Assembly (NCBI RefSeq): GCF_034702125.1
Contig: NC_085876.1
Location: 27,343,552-27,407,551 of the forward strand
Reading direction: 5' to 3'
Source: Engraulis encrasicolus
Lineage: Eukaryota; Chordata; Actinopteri; Clupeiformes; Engraulidae
DNA length: 64,000 nt
A program made the translations under genes and the position numbers. Under the pieces are notes generated by a model. The model was not told where the DNA came from and did not search any database. It was given only the letters and a program-made list of their open reading frames with translations. This document shows positions 50,380 to 62,815 of this stretch, one piece after another (the stretch's first letter is position 1; every line of letters starts with the position of its first letter).

Positions 50380-50758
50380 AGATTTGGTACTGCAGCATGG
50401 GTGCCCTTTTCATGCCACCTCCATGCTTTAGTTTTCTTTTTTTATCTGCTCTGTGCCGCCATGTATAATAAAAACTGTGAAAGGTCGCTTGTTAGAGGAG
50501 GGCATGCCAGGCCTTGTTTTGCATGTCCTGACAGGAGTGCCTATAGCTTTGCAGTTAGGTAAGTGTCCGCTGTCAATGTCTCCTTCTCACTCTCTCTCTC
50601 TTTCTCCTTCTATTTTTTTCTCATCCTGCTTTTCCTGCCGACCTGTGATGTGATGTGCTTGTGTGCTTTGCTTGGGCAGATATCGATCTCTGTCTCCATG
50701 CTGTCTGGGGTTTCATGATGGGAGGATTAACCTGTGGTTTTTCTTCTTCTTTTGGGGT

Positions 50759-50856
<98 letters not shown>
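50759..50856 (+). repeat. (G)n homopolymer, about 97 G with one T
   Basis: Fifty G, one T (50809), then 47 G. In the gene C intron this is a C run on the transcribed sense strand. Confidence 0.97.
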
Positions 50857-50857
<1 letters not shown>

Positions 50858-51808
50858 TTGGGGTCATTATACAACTCATCAGGTTCTATTAAAAATTGGC
50901 TAATTGTCTCAAAACTGTTTGCAAATTATGTATTCATCAAATTGCCTTTGACATACACATTTTTTATTTAATAATAACAATTGTTATTAGGCTACTATAT
51001 ATTATTACAGGTGTAGCATACATTCCCTGCTCCATTTACATTTGATTGGTACACTGATTTGTTTTAGTACAAGAGCAGACCAACATTAACACTTCACCCA
51101 AAGCATGAATGGCTAATTTACCAGTTCTATTCTTACGATTAAATAATTAACTAAATGAACAATATAGGCTAGATTATATATTAGCCAAAAGTAATTTTCT
51201 CTCTGATTACATCAACAAGCAAACAATCAGAATGCCTTTGCCTATTTCAACTGACTTGCAAAATGAATGTCAAGGCAACTCAAGAAAATTAATAAGTAAA
51301 TAAGACCCTCTTGTCTTAACAAATAATTTTGCTAGTGTCGTAAACAGCTCATCCAAAAACACTGCAATGTTAGAAAGCACAAGGGGATCCTCTCCCACTC
51401 GGACCTGTTCACTCTTTCGCAACAGTGAACCTGGAAAGCCCTGCGCAGCCAACCCAAGGTTTTAAGTCTATTAAGTCCACCCCTATGCACATCTCTATTG
51501 AGAGACCATTTCTTTATATTGTCTAGTTTGGTTCTGTCATCCTAATATGGCAGGTCATGTTCTAAAAATAACCATATGAGCTCAAATGCGGCAAGATATT
51601 TTTTCCATTGCAATACCTGTGAAAATGGAATTCCCTTGTCAGTGAGAAATCCATTATCACCCGAGTGGACGCTTCAATATTTAACTCGGTTTTTGAAAGC
51701 TGAGGAAATAGCTGCTCCCAAAAAGGCACTCTACCTTAGCATGTAAAAGTCTCCTTCAGTGCCAGTGTCGGTGTCAGATGCTGTGAGCGGCGCTGTGCCT
51801 CAACTTAC

Positions 51809-51856
51809 CTCTATGACGAGCAGGAGGATACAGGTGAACAGAGCAAGGTGATTCAT
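51809..51856 (-). CDS. gene C, exon 1: signal peptide
   Basis: Sixteen codons from ATG at 51854-51856: MNHLALFTCILLLVIE, a short hydrophobic core, followed by a perfect GTAAGT donor (51803-51808). Phase 0 joins it in frame with HTLSHVDPT of exon 2, giving about 166 residues. The exon is short for a signal peptide, so cleavage would fall at or just after the junction. Exon assignment rests on donor, acceptor, phase and the parallel with genes A and B. The 3-kb intron leaves room for another exon. Confidence 0.62.
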
Positions 51857-52230
51857 CCTTTCAGCCGAGGCTGGCTCTTCACGAAAAAAAAAAGGTCACC
51901 CAACGTTATCTTCCTGCTTGCTTTGCGCTTCTGTTTGTAATTTTTCTTTTCTTTTTTTAGCTAATTTTTTGGGATTTTCTTCTGGGCAATTTTAAATATA
52001 GTTTTTATATTTTTCTTTGCCCAGCTGTTGCACCTGTGTTTTTTCCCCTCATATATTTAGTTTCATTGACCTGTGGTGTTTCTCTGCCCTCCTCCTCCTC
52101 CTTGCTCTCCTCCTCCTCCTTGTTTTTTACCCTCAACTATTTTTGTCCTCTGCCGCAGGTTCTCTCTCTCTCTCTCTCTCTCTCCCCCACTTTTCTGGCT
52201 CGGTGTGGTGGGGCCAGGCCCGCTGGTTTG

Positions 52231-52239
52231 CTTTTTATA
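52231..52239 (-). promoter_or_regulatory. candidate TATA box for gene C
   Basis: TATAAAAAG on the minus strand in a GC-rich setting, about 380 bp upstream of the gene C ATG. A second AT-rich candidate (TATAAAAA) is at 52002-52009. Confidence 0.3.
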
Positions 52240-52363
52240 GTAGCTCCCCCAAAAAGTCACGCTGGCATACGGGACAGGGATGCGAGGAGGACACCTCCGT
52301 ATCTTACTTGTAATTACCTATCAGGACACTCTGGAACACAGCCAGGGACAAGCCATTAGTACT

Positions 52364-52469
52364 AGTGCACACACACGCACACACACATACACACACGCAT
52401 GCACACACACACGCACACACATCCACACAGAGACACACACACACACACACACACAGACACACACACACA

Positions 52470-52511
<42 letters not shown>

Positions 52512-52826
52512 TGCACAAGCACGTACACGCACACACGCAAGCACACACACACGCATGCACACACGCACACACATCCACACACACATGCACACACGCACAC
52601 GCACACACACACACACTCACATGCACAAGCACGTACACGCACACACGCAAGCACACACACACGCATGCACACACACACACGCACAAACACATCCACACAC
52701 ACATGCACACACACACGCACACACACACGCACAAACACATCCACACACACATGCACACACACACGCACACGCACACGCACACACACACACACACAAGCAC
52801 AAGCACAAGCACGTACACGAACACGC
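52364..52826. repeat. compound CA minisatellite
   Basis: About 460 nt of CA with GCAC, CATG and CATC variants. A unit of about 110 nt (TCACATGCACAAGCACGTAC...) is repeated at 52507 and 52617, and one of about 60 nt at 52680 and 52735. Long frames on both strands are artefacts. Confidence 0.95.
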
Positions 52827-53157
52827 AGCGACGGGGCCCACTTCAGACAGTGCACAGTAGAGTAGCCTGCGCATTAATGGAGAGGCATCTGCTGCCATAA
52901 AATGGTGGGGAACTGTATTAGAGTGGGACAGGGAAGAGATGTGAATAGCAGGAAAAAAGAGATGCTGTGTCTCAAGTAGCGCACGTGTGTCAGTGCACTG
53001 CTGTCTGTGTATTGCATAGTACTGCACGCAGTACACTGAGGTCTTTAGTGCGTAGTGCCGAGGGAAAGTTTGGACTTTCAGTGTGCTGAATTTTCAGCAT
53101 ACGCGCCCTCACACACTGAAACGTGCCCGAAGTGCACAAGTGCGCCATTAGAGCCAC
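52827..53157. other. unassigned DNA
   Basis: GTGCACTGCTGTCTGTGTATTG and related words suggest part of a hAT-like MITE, but the two ends could not be paired. Confidence 0.3.
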
Positions 53158-53165
53158 AGCATAGG

Positions 53166-53570
53166 CAGGGCTTGACTTTAACTTTTTCACCCATCAGCCA
53201 CTGTGGGTAGTGGTTTTGCCGAGTCACTAACCATTCAGGTATTCCACTAGCCACAGATTTGATAGTGTTTTTTTTCTCTTCATCATGATAGTGTACATCT
53301 AACCTCAGATGAGGTGCTAACGCAAGATGAGTGTATAGCTTTCTACATGGAAATATGTCAAGCAAATAGAAACTGAGTTACTGAGCTTTTTCTTGAACTT
53401 AAATACAAACAATTGATATACAAGGGGCAAACAACAGAATGTAGGCTACGATGATATATATGTATAAGGAACATGCGAGCCAAATTGGCTAGTGACATTG
53501 AAAGTATTACTAGCCACAGTCAAGTTTTACCAGCATTTGGCCGGTTGGCAGGTGCCAGTGTCAAGCCCTG
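53166..53570. mobile_element. hAT-like MITE, CAGGGCTTGAC ends
   Basis: CAGGGCTTGACTTTAAC and GTGTCAAGCCCTG, with exact 8-bp duplication AGCATAGG at 53158-53165 and 53571-53578. Confidence 0.92.
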
Positions 53571-53857
53571 AGCATAGGACACATCAAGAAGGAACAGGAG
53601 GAGAAAACAGCAGGCACAGGCAGGTGTGGTACTGAAGAAGAGGATGCACTGTCAAGGCGGTCAAGCACTGTCAAGGCGGTGGAGGTTATCTAGCTCCTGT
53701 TAGAGCTGATTATCAATGAACAACTCTGAGGGTGAAAAAAAACACACGTTAAGGTGACAATGACAGTGAGTGATGGTGGCCCTATTTGAGTAGATGAGTA
53801 GATTGATAACATACGAGGGATTGTTCTCGTTTGTGTCCTCGATGACCCCAGTGTGTG

Positions 53858-54171
53858 GGTGCATTCCAACATGCGACCTTGCGTCCTCCACTTGTGCCTG
53901 TGGCCTCACGTTTTGCTGATGCCCCGCCTCCGTGGAGAAAACAATTTCAGTTTCCCCGCCGTCAGTCGAGTCAGAACATTTTTTGGGGGACTATTCTTCA
54001 TTCACCATCCCGTTTGCAAATGAGAAATTGACTTTATAATTGAGGTTTTGCGAGATATTGAAATATAATGCTGTTGTCAGTGATGTCATCACAACTTATT
54101 ACTTCCTGGTACAAGGCCACAAGCACAAGTGGAGGATGCAAGGTCACATATTGGAATGCATCCTGCGATTC
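53858..54171. mobile_element. MITE with GGTGCATTCCAA ends
   Basis: Left GGGTGCATTCCAACATGCG and the right arm (ATATTGGAATGCATCC) are complementary, extending through TTGCGTCCTCCACTTGTGC and GCACAAGTGGAGGATGCAA. Non-coding; target duplication not found. Confidence 0.7.
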
Positions 54172-54853
54172 CCTCGACTTCCTGAGTTTGAACAGCGTCT
54201 GCCTGATCTGTTTACATTTTTGTATTTGTGGATGTCAAGAGAACTTTTTTCTCTCTTCCCACCTGTGTTACATTTATCTACCTTTCTCAGTGACATATGC
54301 AGTACGTAATTCAGGTCAATGATCTACGGTATCTATCCATTCTGTCTAGATGTCAAAGGTAAAGAGAAATAATCATCTGTCTCCCTCCACTGTGTTTCAG
54401 CAAGCTGCTTTAAACAAAGGACTGCACATACTTGGGATGTCCAGGGGTAGACCTGAAATATTCAAGATTAGATAAGGATGTCTGGCATGAATGTGTGGTC
54501 ACCACCACCAGATTTATCAGCAAATATTACCTCAGTGCTGTTTAAATGTTACAGCAAACTTGAAGTTGTTTCTCACATTTTAGGAGTCAACATGTTGCAT
54601 ATATATAAATGATGTTTGTTTTCTAAAGCATACATATGTGAAGTCAGTTCTCCTTGATATTAATGTCAGGGAAAAAAGCAATTGAAAAAAGTTTAATGAT
54701 TGTACATTTCCTTATGAAGCGGATGTTGTCACTTTTAGCTGTCTCGTTAACAGGCGCTATAAAAATGTCTGACGTCAGCGTGCTTCGAACGACAAGATTA
54801 GACTGCCAGAAGTTCTGGTAGTACACTGCTGCTCCCATCTATCCATAAATATA
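54172..54853. other. unassigned DNA
   Basis: No gene, RNA or paired repeat recognised. Confidence 0.3.
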
Positions 54854-56467
54854 CAGTTGAGGACGATATTATTAGCCCCCCTCCTGAAATTAGACATATC
54901 TCCTCATTGATCATTGAGAATGATCATTATTAATAAATGTATGTTATTCTGGAAACGAATACACCATGGAGATAATATCCAATAAGTTAAATTTGGACTT
55001 TTCCATTTTCACAATGAGTTTAAACAAAAAAGTGTAAAAATGGCAAGGACAAAATTATTAGCCCCCTTATCATTAATAGTCAATACAGTGCCGTTTATGA
55101 ACAAAAATTGACACCAGGCACTTTGATTAGTTGTTAACTATGTTGGCATATGTCCTACCAGGGATTTTGGCCCATTTTTGTCATTGCAAATAGTTAAGCT
55201 GGTCCAAATTGCATGGATGTTGAGGATGGACATTCATTTTCAGCACTCTTCAAATACTAAAGGATTGAGGTCTGAACCACTCCATGACCATGGTTTTAGT
55301 ATCCTTGAAGAACATTTGAACTATTTTGAATGCAAGTTTTGGGTTATTATCTTATTGAAAGATCCAGTGAAGATCTTAACTCCCTCTATGAGCATATTTT
55401 TGCAAGGTCACTTTCCACATTCTATCATAATTTTCAGTTTTTATGGTGCCGTACACCCAAACAAGGTTTCCTGTGGCTAGGGCTGCCACAGAATGATGCA
55501 TCCACCACCATGTTTAATTGTGGAAACCATCTTATAACGATTCAAGGACTATCCCTTTCTTCACCTGACAGAAGCAGAATTCATGCATCAAAGCAGGTGC
55601 AATTGAATATCATCAGATGAAAGCAGAGACGTTCAAAACTCATTTTTGACTTTCAAATGTTCACAGGCAAAGCTCAATAACACTCTGATATGCACTGCCT
55701 TTAGTAAAGGGGTTCTTCTGTGATGATGGCCCCAAAGCCCAATATGATGACAAGCCCTAACAACTGTCTCTCTTGGTGGGGGAAAAAAACTCCAGGTGAG
55801 GCCAGGTCAATAACAATCATCTAGGCAGGTGTCCAATGCTTCTTTGGTCTAATGAGGCTACGCAGTTTCCAAAGTTACACATAGTGGAAGGGCATCAAGT
55901 TTAGTCTGTTATTCAGCCTCAGACACAGGGAGTCTGGGTCTGAATCTGGATTGCTGGGTCTCCCAACAACATTGTAACCCAAAGCATACATTTAGATTAG
56001 TTCAGAGGTTCTTCAAGGACACTAAAACCATGATATTGGAATCACCCGCTCATAGTCCAGTCCTAAATCCCACTGAGAGTCTGTGGTTAATGTCTATGCT
56101 CAGCATCCATGCGATTTGGACCAGCTAGAACACTTTGCAGTGAAGAAATGGGCCAAAATCCCTAGTGGGGCACGAGCCAACCTAGGTAGCAATTTATCAG
56201 AGCCTGTTGTCAGTTTTGGTTCATAAATGGCGCCATATTGACAATAAATGATCAGGGGGCTAATAATTTTGTCCTTGTCATTTTTGCCCTTTTTTGTTTA
56301 AACTCATCGTAACAATAGAAAAATCCAAATTCAACTCATTGAACATTATCTCCATCAGTGTATTTGTTTCCAGAATAACAGAAACGGTGAATAATGGTAA
56401 TTCTTACTGAGAAATCAAGAGAAATGTCTAATTTCAGGAGGGGGGGTAATAATATCGTCCTCAACTG
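54854..56467 (-). mobile_element. Tc1-like element with long inverted duplicated ends
   Basis: CAGTTGAGGACGATATTATT and its exact kind of complement at the right, with TA on each side (54852-54853, 56468-56469); 1,614 bp. The minus strand from about 55800 down to 54870 carries decayed Tc1 transposase: an HGGG block near 55480, a DNNPK segment near 55320, and a KWAKIP-like C-terminus near 55160. The right end, about 55980-56467, repeats the same 3' transposase segment in the plus direction (CTTCAAGGACACTAAAACCA, GGACCAGCTAGAACACTTTG). Both halves therefore carry the 3' end of the gene and the N-terminus is missing. Confidence 0.75.
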
Positions 56468-56554
56468 TATATCTCCATTCATCTGTGCTCTTCCCTCCTT
56501 ATCTGTTTCTATGTGCTCTCTATGTCCTCTCCGTATACTCGTTTTTTATATACA

Positions 56555-56760
56555 GCTGGGCTTGGACAAAATAACTGAGACACCTGTAATTTTAGTGTGG
56601 GAAGTTTCGTGGCTCAGGTGGACCAGCCTGTTGGCCAACCTTAATTAATTGCACATTGCACCAGTAAAGTGAAGTGTGAAGGTTCAATTAGCAGGGTGGA
56701 GTCGGTGCGCATAAAAGTTCATGTCAAGCAATCTATAGTCCATCTACAAAGAATTTCATT
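56555..56760 (+). mobile_element. partial Tc1/mariner copy related to 39247-43513
   Basis: CAGCTGGGCTTGGACAAAAT, then about 200 bp matching the left part of the element at 39247 (GTGTGGGAAGTTTCGTGGCT, TGAAGGTTCAATTAGCAGGG). No right end. Confidence 0.75.
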
Positions 56761-58995
56761 GCAAGGGAAGCTAGTGGGCTAGTATTTGTAAAAGCTAAAG
56801 TTAGCAGACTTAGACCAGAATGTTTGCCTGCTTCCATCAGGGTTGTTTACTGACATTAGACTAGATTTTACCCCGTCTTTACCTGACTTTGGCCCACATG
56901 CACTTATGTTGTTACAAACCCATCACATTACACAGGTATTGATCTGAAAGCATACACGAGTTTGGATGCCTACAAATATTTGTATCAAGCTGTGTCCTCA
57001 CCTCGATCACCATGATCAGTAATCAGCCACGCAAGGCCCAAATGTTTCATTCACTACTATCATAACAGCATTAGAATAGTACACTACCATTCGCGTGACG
57101 TCACCCGCTGTTGGCTGGAAACGTTAACAGAAACGTTACGTGTTTGTGCTTTATTTTTTTATTAACGGCTTAAATTTCAGACTTCAAAAAAAAATATATT
57201 TGCTGGCTTATCTTACTGGTGTTATAGACCCCTATATTAGGTCACTGCTTCATTTCGTCTTTAACAACAAGGTCGGAAATGCAGAAATGAAAAATGAAAC
57301 TATTTTCTTTTGTTCTTGTCTCATTCCTCAAATGTTTTTCATCTTTGTATTTTGAAACTCAAAAAAATCAGTTCATGCCATCAAACGTAATGAAAGAATT
57401 AATGAATGAATTAATAATTAATTAATTAGTTAATTGACTAAAAAGCAGCCAATCAGTGTTTGTCCCCTATCAGAGTCCTGACAATGGGCATCATTTCAAG
57501 GCTATTGTGAAACCCACAAGGAAACGCACTCTTCTCCTCTCTTGCCTTTTCCTTCAACGACACGACAACACACCGTGCCAGCCTGGCCAGCCTGACATAC
57601 GCAGCAGGATGAATTGGAAGCTTTGTGAATAGGGCCTAGGTGAGTTGTCTTATCTCTCCCTTTTATCACCCTGCGTAGTTCCTGGAACAGAGTGCTCCCG
57701 TCCCGTTGAATTTAGATAAGCCAATGCATGAGTCAGCCCTGCATGACTTTATTATAATGCCATTGCTACTGTGTTACGTGCATAAAGTGCTATATGAGAT
57801 AGATAGACAGTGGACACAGGGACGCTGACAGGTTTGTCCAGGCCCGGGACAAAGTCATTAGAAAGTGCCCCCACTACTAATGAAGACCCCATTAGTATTC
57901 TGGGACCCCATCTCCATGGACCTGCAGGACAACTCTCCCCTTTGCCTTCCATTACGCTGATGGTGTTGTAGTGCTGCTGAGCTGTGATAGTTTGCTGGAA
58001 ATTATGTTGAGTTAAGATAAAAAATCATATCCATCAATACAATACATATCCAAAGCGACTTTATTACACGGTATTAGTGATTTATTACACGGTATTAGTG
58101 AAAATCCTTTCACTTCAACTTCAACCATGGATGGAAGGGGAGGGCCACAGATTCTCCAGGGCTAGGCCTACTAGCAAGGTCTGATTCATATGCAGCCATT
58201 CAAAGACCAACTCTCTAACCACTAGGCCATGGCTGCCTGATTATTTCAATAGGCTCGGTCACAACCAAGCAGATATTTTCTTGATCAAACGAGATCTGCT
58301 TGGTCTGAAAAAAGGCGGGGGTGAATGCTTGGCAAACAAAATGCATAGAAATATCTAACGTGATTTCCCGAGACATAAGAAACACTGCTTCCTACTTGAA
58401 GCAGCGAGTGAACTGCCTCACAAGCATGTGGACTACAGCCGCAATTCGCGTCAGATAGATGAATGCCAATCAGGGTAGATTACCGACGGCATGGAGGAGG
58501 TTCCATGCCAGAGCAGTTGCTCTTACCGGCCTGCGCCGCTGTTTAGCAAAACATTTGTTCCCACAATGGTTTAACACCATGTGACATGGCAGCGGCGCAG
58601 AGGTCACTCCCATATGCCGCGTCCTGGACAGAAATTCTAACCAGGATGCTTCATGCGGCACGCAGTGGGCATGCTCGCTGCCTAGCAAAAGCAGCACAAT
58701 TTCATCATGAACGACCTTGATGCATGTGTAACTTAACCTGACCCTCACTAGCTGGTGCGTTTCGCCTTTGTCTTCACGACAACCGATACCATTTCGAACG
58801 AGGCTCCTTATCAAAAAATCCTTACATCATGTGTATCAGCGTTGTGTGTTATATGGTGTGTGTTATGTCAAAGACAAAGTTCCTTCGGGACAAATACAAA
58901 AAATGTTGAATCTTGAAATCTTGAAGAAGGAGTCATGATGCCACCCATCTGGAAAATCCCACCCGGCGATCCTGATTGGTTCATTCTTTCATTAA
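56761..58995. other. unassigned DNA with small repeats
   Basis: A 22-bp direct duplication, TTTATTACACGGTATTAGTG, lies at about 58068-58110. A tRNA-SINE-like scrap (CTCTAACCACTAGGCCATGG) lies near 58209-58240. A minus-strand frame at 58470-58814 (114 codons) is unrecognised. No supported gene. Confidence 0.3.
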
Positions 58996-59328
58996 AGGGG
59001 TATGTCACTATTTTGGGGCTTAATACAGTTAAAATCGTTGGCCAGGGTTTATAAAGGAGGGAAAGTGTCTTATTTTTCATGTAAGCCGTTGTCTTTCTTT
59101 AAGACAAGTTAAAAGAGAGAGCATGTCGCTAAGCTAGTGAAAGTTAATGGATCCGTGTAGCATGCTACATGCTACACAGATCCATTGACTTTCACTAGCT
59201 TAGCGACATTTTTAACTTGACTTTCAGCAAGACAACGCTTAACATGAAAAATAAGACACTTAACCACCTTTATAAACCCCGACCAACGATTTTAACTGTA
59301 TTAAGCCCCAAAATAGTGGCATACCCCT
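58996..59328. mobile_element. TTAA MITE, near-complete palindrome
   Basis: AGGGGTATGTCACTATTTTG and its near-complement (CAAAATAGTGGCATACCCCT), flanked by TTAA at 58992-58995 and 59329-59332. Almost the whole 333 bp folds back around GTAGCATGCTACATGCTAC. Confidence 0.9.
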
Positions 59329-59372
59329 TTAACGACTCTGACTTTCACAGTACTCAATTAGCCTACTCACAG

Positions 59373-59617
59373 TTAGCCAGGCTATGCCCTCCTAGTGACG
59401 CAACACTTTCAGCGTTGCATCTAGTCAGGTCAAGGGCAATGCAAGTACTTTCTGTGTTGCCAAAAATACGGGAACTCCTCCCACTTTGTCAGTAAAAAAA
59501 TAAATATAAGCAAACCTAGGGAGGCAGGTCAACCATGCCCTTTGGGAAATGTTAATTGTTATGCTCTTGGTCAGACCAAGTCTCGAAGAGATTTGAACGT
59601 TGATGATAATCAGGCTA
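59373..59617. mobile_element. hAT-like MITE, family M3, copy 3
   Basis: TTAGCCAGGCTATGCC at the left; GATGATAATCAGGCTA at the right; exact 8-bp duplication ACTCACAG at 59365-59372 and 59618-59625. Opposite orientation to the copy at 50154. Confidence 0.92.
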
Positions 59618-60221
59618 ACTCACAGTACTCACATGAGGACACCGGAACGTCCTCACATGGAGTTTAGAGAAATGCAGCCAGATGGCGTGACTCTAGTCAG
59701 GTTATGTGTAACTGAGATCAACCTACGGTAGTCCGTCACTTGGGACTAAAACTTGCGACCTTTCGGTTCACGCTCTATAGTTCGGCATGGGAGGCACAGG
59801 TATAATAAAGCACCTGACACTTTGACCTACTGGCCCTTTTTGAAAGTTCCTTTTGTGGTCTATGTTGATATTATCATCTAGAAATGGTTGATGAATAAAA
59901 GTGTGTGATAATAAATACCCCCCCCCCCACCACCATCACCACATGTTCCACTTGCCACCCTATACACTATAAATGTGTGTGTGTTGTACTGATGTCCACC
60001 TGGTTGAAGACAAGGGCACGGTGAAAGAAATCAGGTATCCCATCTGTCCCAAGCATTTCCTGACCAACACACACATGCAAACAACCGTGCAAACCACATT
60101 TATGAAGCTGTGCTGTGCAATTGACATCTTATAACAACGCAATGACACCATCTCTGTTTTAAAAGACTCTTCATGCAAACAGAGCGGCATGGTTCAGATT
60201 CTCCCAATAAAATACAGTACT

Positions 60222-60550
60222 GCGGTGGTTCCCAAACTTTTACTGTGTGAACCCCCTTTTGGACCTAATGTTTGCACAACCGCCCCAACCCCCATATACT
60301 TCGGCATTTTTTTGTCCATTAATATTTTTCCATTTCTAGTTTGTCTGTTAATATTGCTTGAAATTCACAGAAAAACAAACAAAACCTCTATTGACCTGAC
60401 AAGTGAATACTGTTGCTAATACTAACCAATTTATGAAACTATGTTAGCTGTGGATTTCTCATTTTTATGCAAAGTCCCCTCTGTCCACGACCCCTCCATA
60501 GTACTTCTAACCCCCCTAGGGGTCCTGACCCCCAGTTTGGGAATGACTGT
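60222..60550. mobile_element. degraded hAT-like MITE (GGTGGTTCCCAAAC ends)
   Basis: CGGTGGTTCCCAAACTTTTA and CCCAGTTTGGGAATGACTG are diverged inverted ends of the family intact at 46091-46345. No clear target duplication. Confidence 0.6.
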
Positions 60551-60800
60551 CTACGATGCACGTCCCTGCCTGATGAGCCTTAACTGCAGCTAACACGCCC
60601 GTGATGCCCTCCACCCGAGGTGGCACAAGTCATTTTGTTTAGTTTTACATATAATTTCATTTGGGGCTGCAAAATGGCCTTATCAGATGGCAGTGAATTG
60701 CTGGTGTGATACTCTGGCATTATGTGGGAGGAACCAGCACGCGGATGCAAATGCAACTTTGAAGGGCTTAGGGGATGCTTTGCATGAGTAATGAGGGGCT

Positions 60801-60952
<152 letters not shown>

Positions 60953-61094
60953 ATTTGTAGAGTAGAGCAGTGTTTCCCAACCTTATTTAGGCACGGCACT
61001 GTTGCTGACTACAAATGGAAGGCACTGTTGTTTAGCTTCCTGAGAGATAGAATATCTGAGTGTGTTTGGTTTGAAACTCGACTGAAATGACATG

Positions 61095-61096
<2 letters not shown>

Positions 61097-61187
<91 letters not shown>
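61097..61187. repeat. (GT)n microsatellite
   Basis: About 90 nt of GT. Confidence 0.97.
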
Positions 61188-61472
61188 TGAGTGATATCGC
61201 TAAGGGATCTTTTCGTGTTGATTTGACGATAATCAGTGTCGATCTCTGACAGTCAGGGGCGCAACTACTCATTTCTGGGGGGCTATGCAAGAACTATTTC
61301 ACAAGTCATTTGTGTGTTTCACTGCAGTGAAAAATAGTACCTACTGGGAACTAGGCCTACAGGCAGGCTTATGACAATGGCAAATGGCCCTCGAGACATA
61401 GGTTCCCCACCGCTGCTTTAGACAGCATTCAATATTCAAGATTACGAACTCACACTTGAAATATGTGACTAT

Positions 61473-61474
<2 letters not shown>

Positions 61475-61556
<82 letters not shown>
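61475..61556. repeat. (GT)n microsatellite
   Basis: About 82 nt of GT. The flanks 60965-61030 (GTTTCCCAACC) and 61256-61290 (CAGGGGCGCAACT) look like single hAT-type ends. Confidence 0.95.
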
Positions 61557-61561
<5 letters not shown>

Positions 61562-62811
61562 TGTGTATGATAAATTGACAAGGGATGAAACTTGGTGGCA
61601 AATGTTAGAAAGCAGGCCATCACAAACCTGCCAATTGGCCTGACACACATGGAAAAAGGGCATTTTTTCACACAGTTTGTCATCACAATCTGCCTTCATG
61701 TACGAATTATTAGTAGTATAGCTAAGCCTATATTATCCGACCTTCACTCTGTTTCGGGACGCGCTGTCTTTGCAAACTTTTAAGTCCCCAAATGTCTGAG
61801 AGAGATGCCCCTTTGTTTAGTGAGTTTGTCGCTCTCTGGAGGAGGATGGAAGTAGCACTAGCCAACAAGCGGAAAGAGGAAATGTCGTCAGAAAAACCCA
61901 CGTCTGTTTGAAAAATGGTGCAAACATTGTTTTGATGCTCTCGTAAGATTGTCAAAAGCTTTTTGTCTGTAGATTTCACTTAGGTGTTGAAATACGTATC
62001 AAGTGTATAAGGATTACTCAGTAAGGAAATACCCATCATAATTTGCCAAGGTGAGTTTAAAAGGAGCGCACATTTGTTACAATACGGTATTCATTCATTC
62101 AGCAGGTTAGCTTAGCAACATGTTAGCATTCAGCGAATGAATGAAAGTGAAAGAAGGTGAAAGTGTTGTAAACCTATGAACGTAAAACTTCAATGTCGGT
62201 GCGATTGTCAGATTCTATTCTTGATTGCATAGCTTGAGCAGGAGATATACTAGCCCTGCAGTGTTGCAAGCGGCACGGTAATGTCAAAACAAAGACTTTC
62301 TAGGTTCTTTTTTCACGGTCCCTGGTAGTGTTCATGATATGGCATGTTTCAGTGAGTATTTTCAACAGCAAACAAATCAAAGTTTCTAATCTGTAGAAAT
62401 AATTGTAATCTGTAACAAAGACTTAGCTTGATAGGCTATTCACTTCTGTAGACCTACTTGTTTCATATACTGTTGCTCTCTATTCCTTTCCAAATGTTCC
62501 AAACTATGTGTCTAGGAAGATACTTTCAAGGTCCCATGATGGGAAACAATGTTAGCCCTGTGTTTTTTTTATCAATTCCTTCTGTGCTGCCCATTAAAAA
62601 GGGGCCTTTGTGGGAGGAGAGACCAGAGAGATCGAGGATGCAAAGCGAGGAACATGTTTTCCAGGGCTACTCACTTTTTCCTTTCGGGTCATTTCACGTG
62701 ATATCAGACACTTTGGGACCCGACTGACACGGATTTCAATCATACTGGCTGTGCCTGTTTAGTAGCAAGGTAGCACCCCAGAACTGCATTTTTGTGAATC
62801 TGACACCAATA
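61557..62811. other. unassigned DNA upstream of MED30
   Basis: No gene or paired repeat recognised. Confidence 0.3.
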
Positions 62812-62815
62812 TTAA

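Larger units (their letters stand above)
48850..51808 (-). other. gene C intron
   Basis: Phase-0 GT-AG intron of 2,959 bp. It contains three MITEs (49558-49744, 49817-50001, 50154-50379), a CT-rich patch (50580-50620, plus strand) and the long G run at 50759-50856. Confidence 0.6.

Noticed and set aside
50655..50971. Poly-Gly protein
   Set aside because: Translation of the G homopolymer.
52280..52900. His/Thr-rich and Cys/Val-rich long frames on both strands
   Set aside because: Microsatellite translation artefact. The same applies at 5136-5763, 13556-13954, 33518-33806, 37797-38194, 60580-61290 and 61341-61686.
58470..58814. 114-codon minus-strand frame as a gene
   Set aside because: No family resemblance, no splice or promoter context, in repeat-rich DNA.
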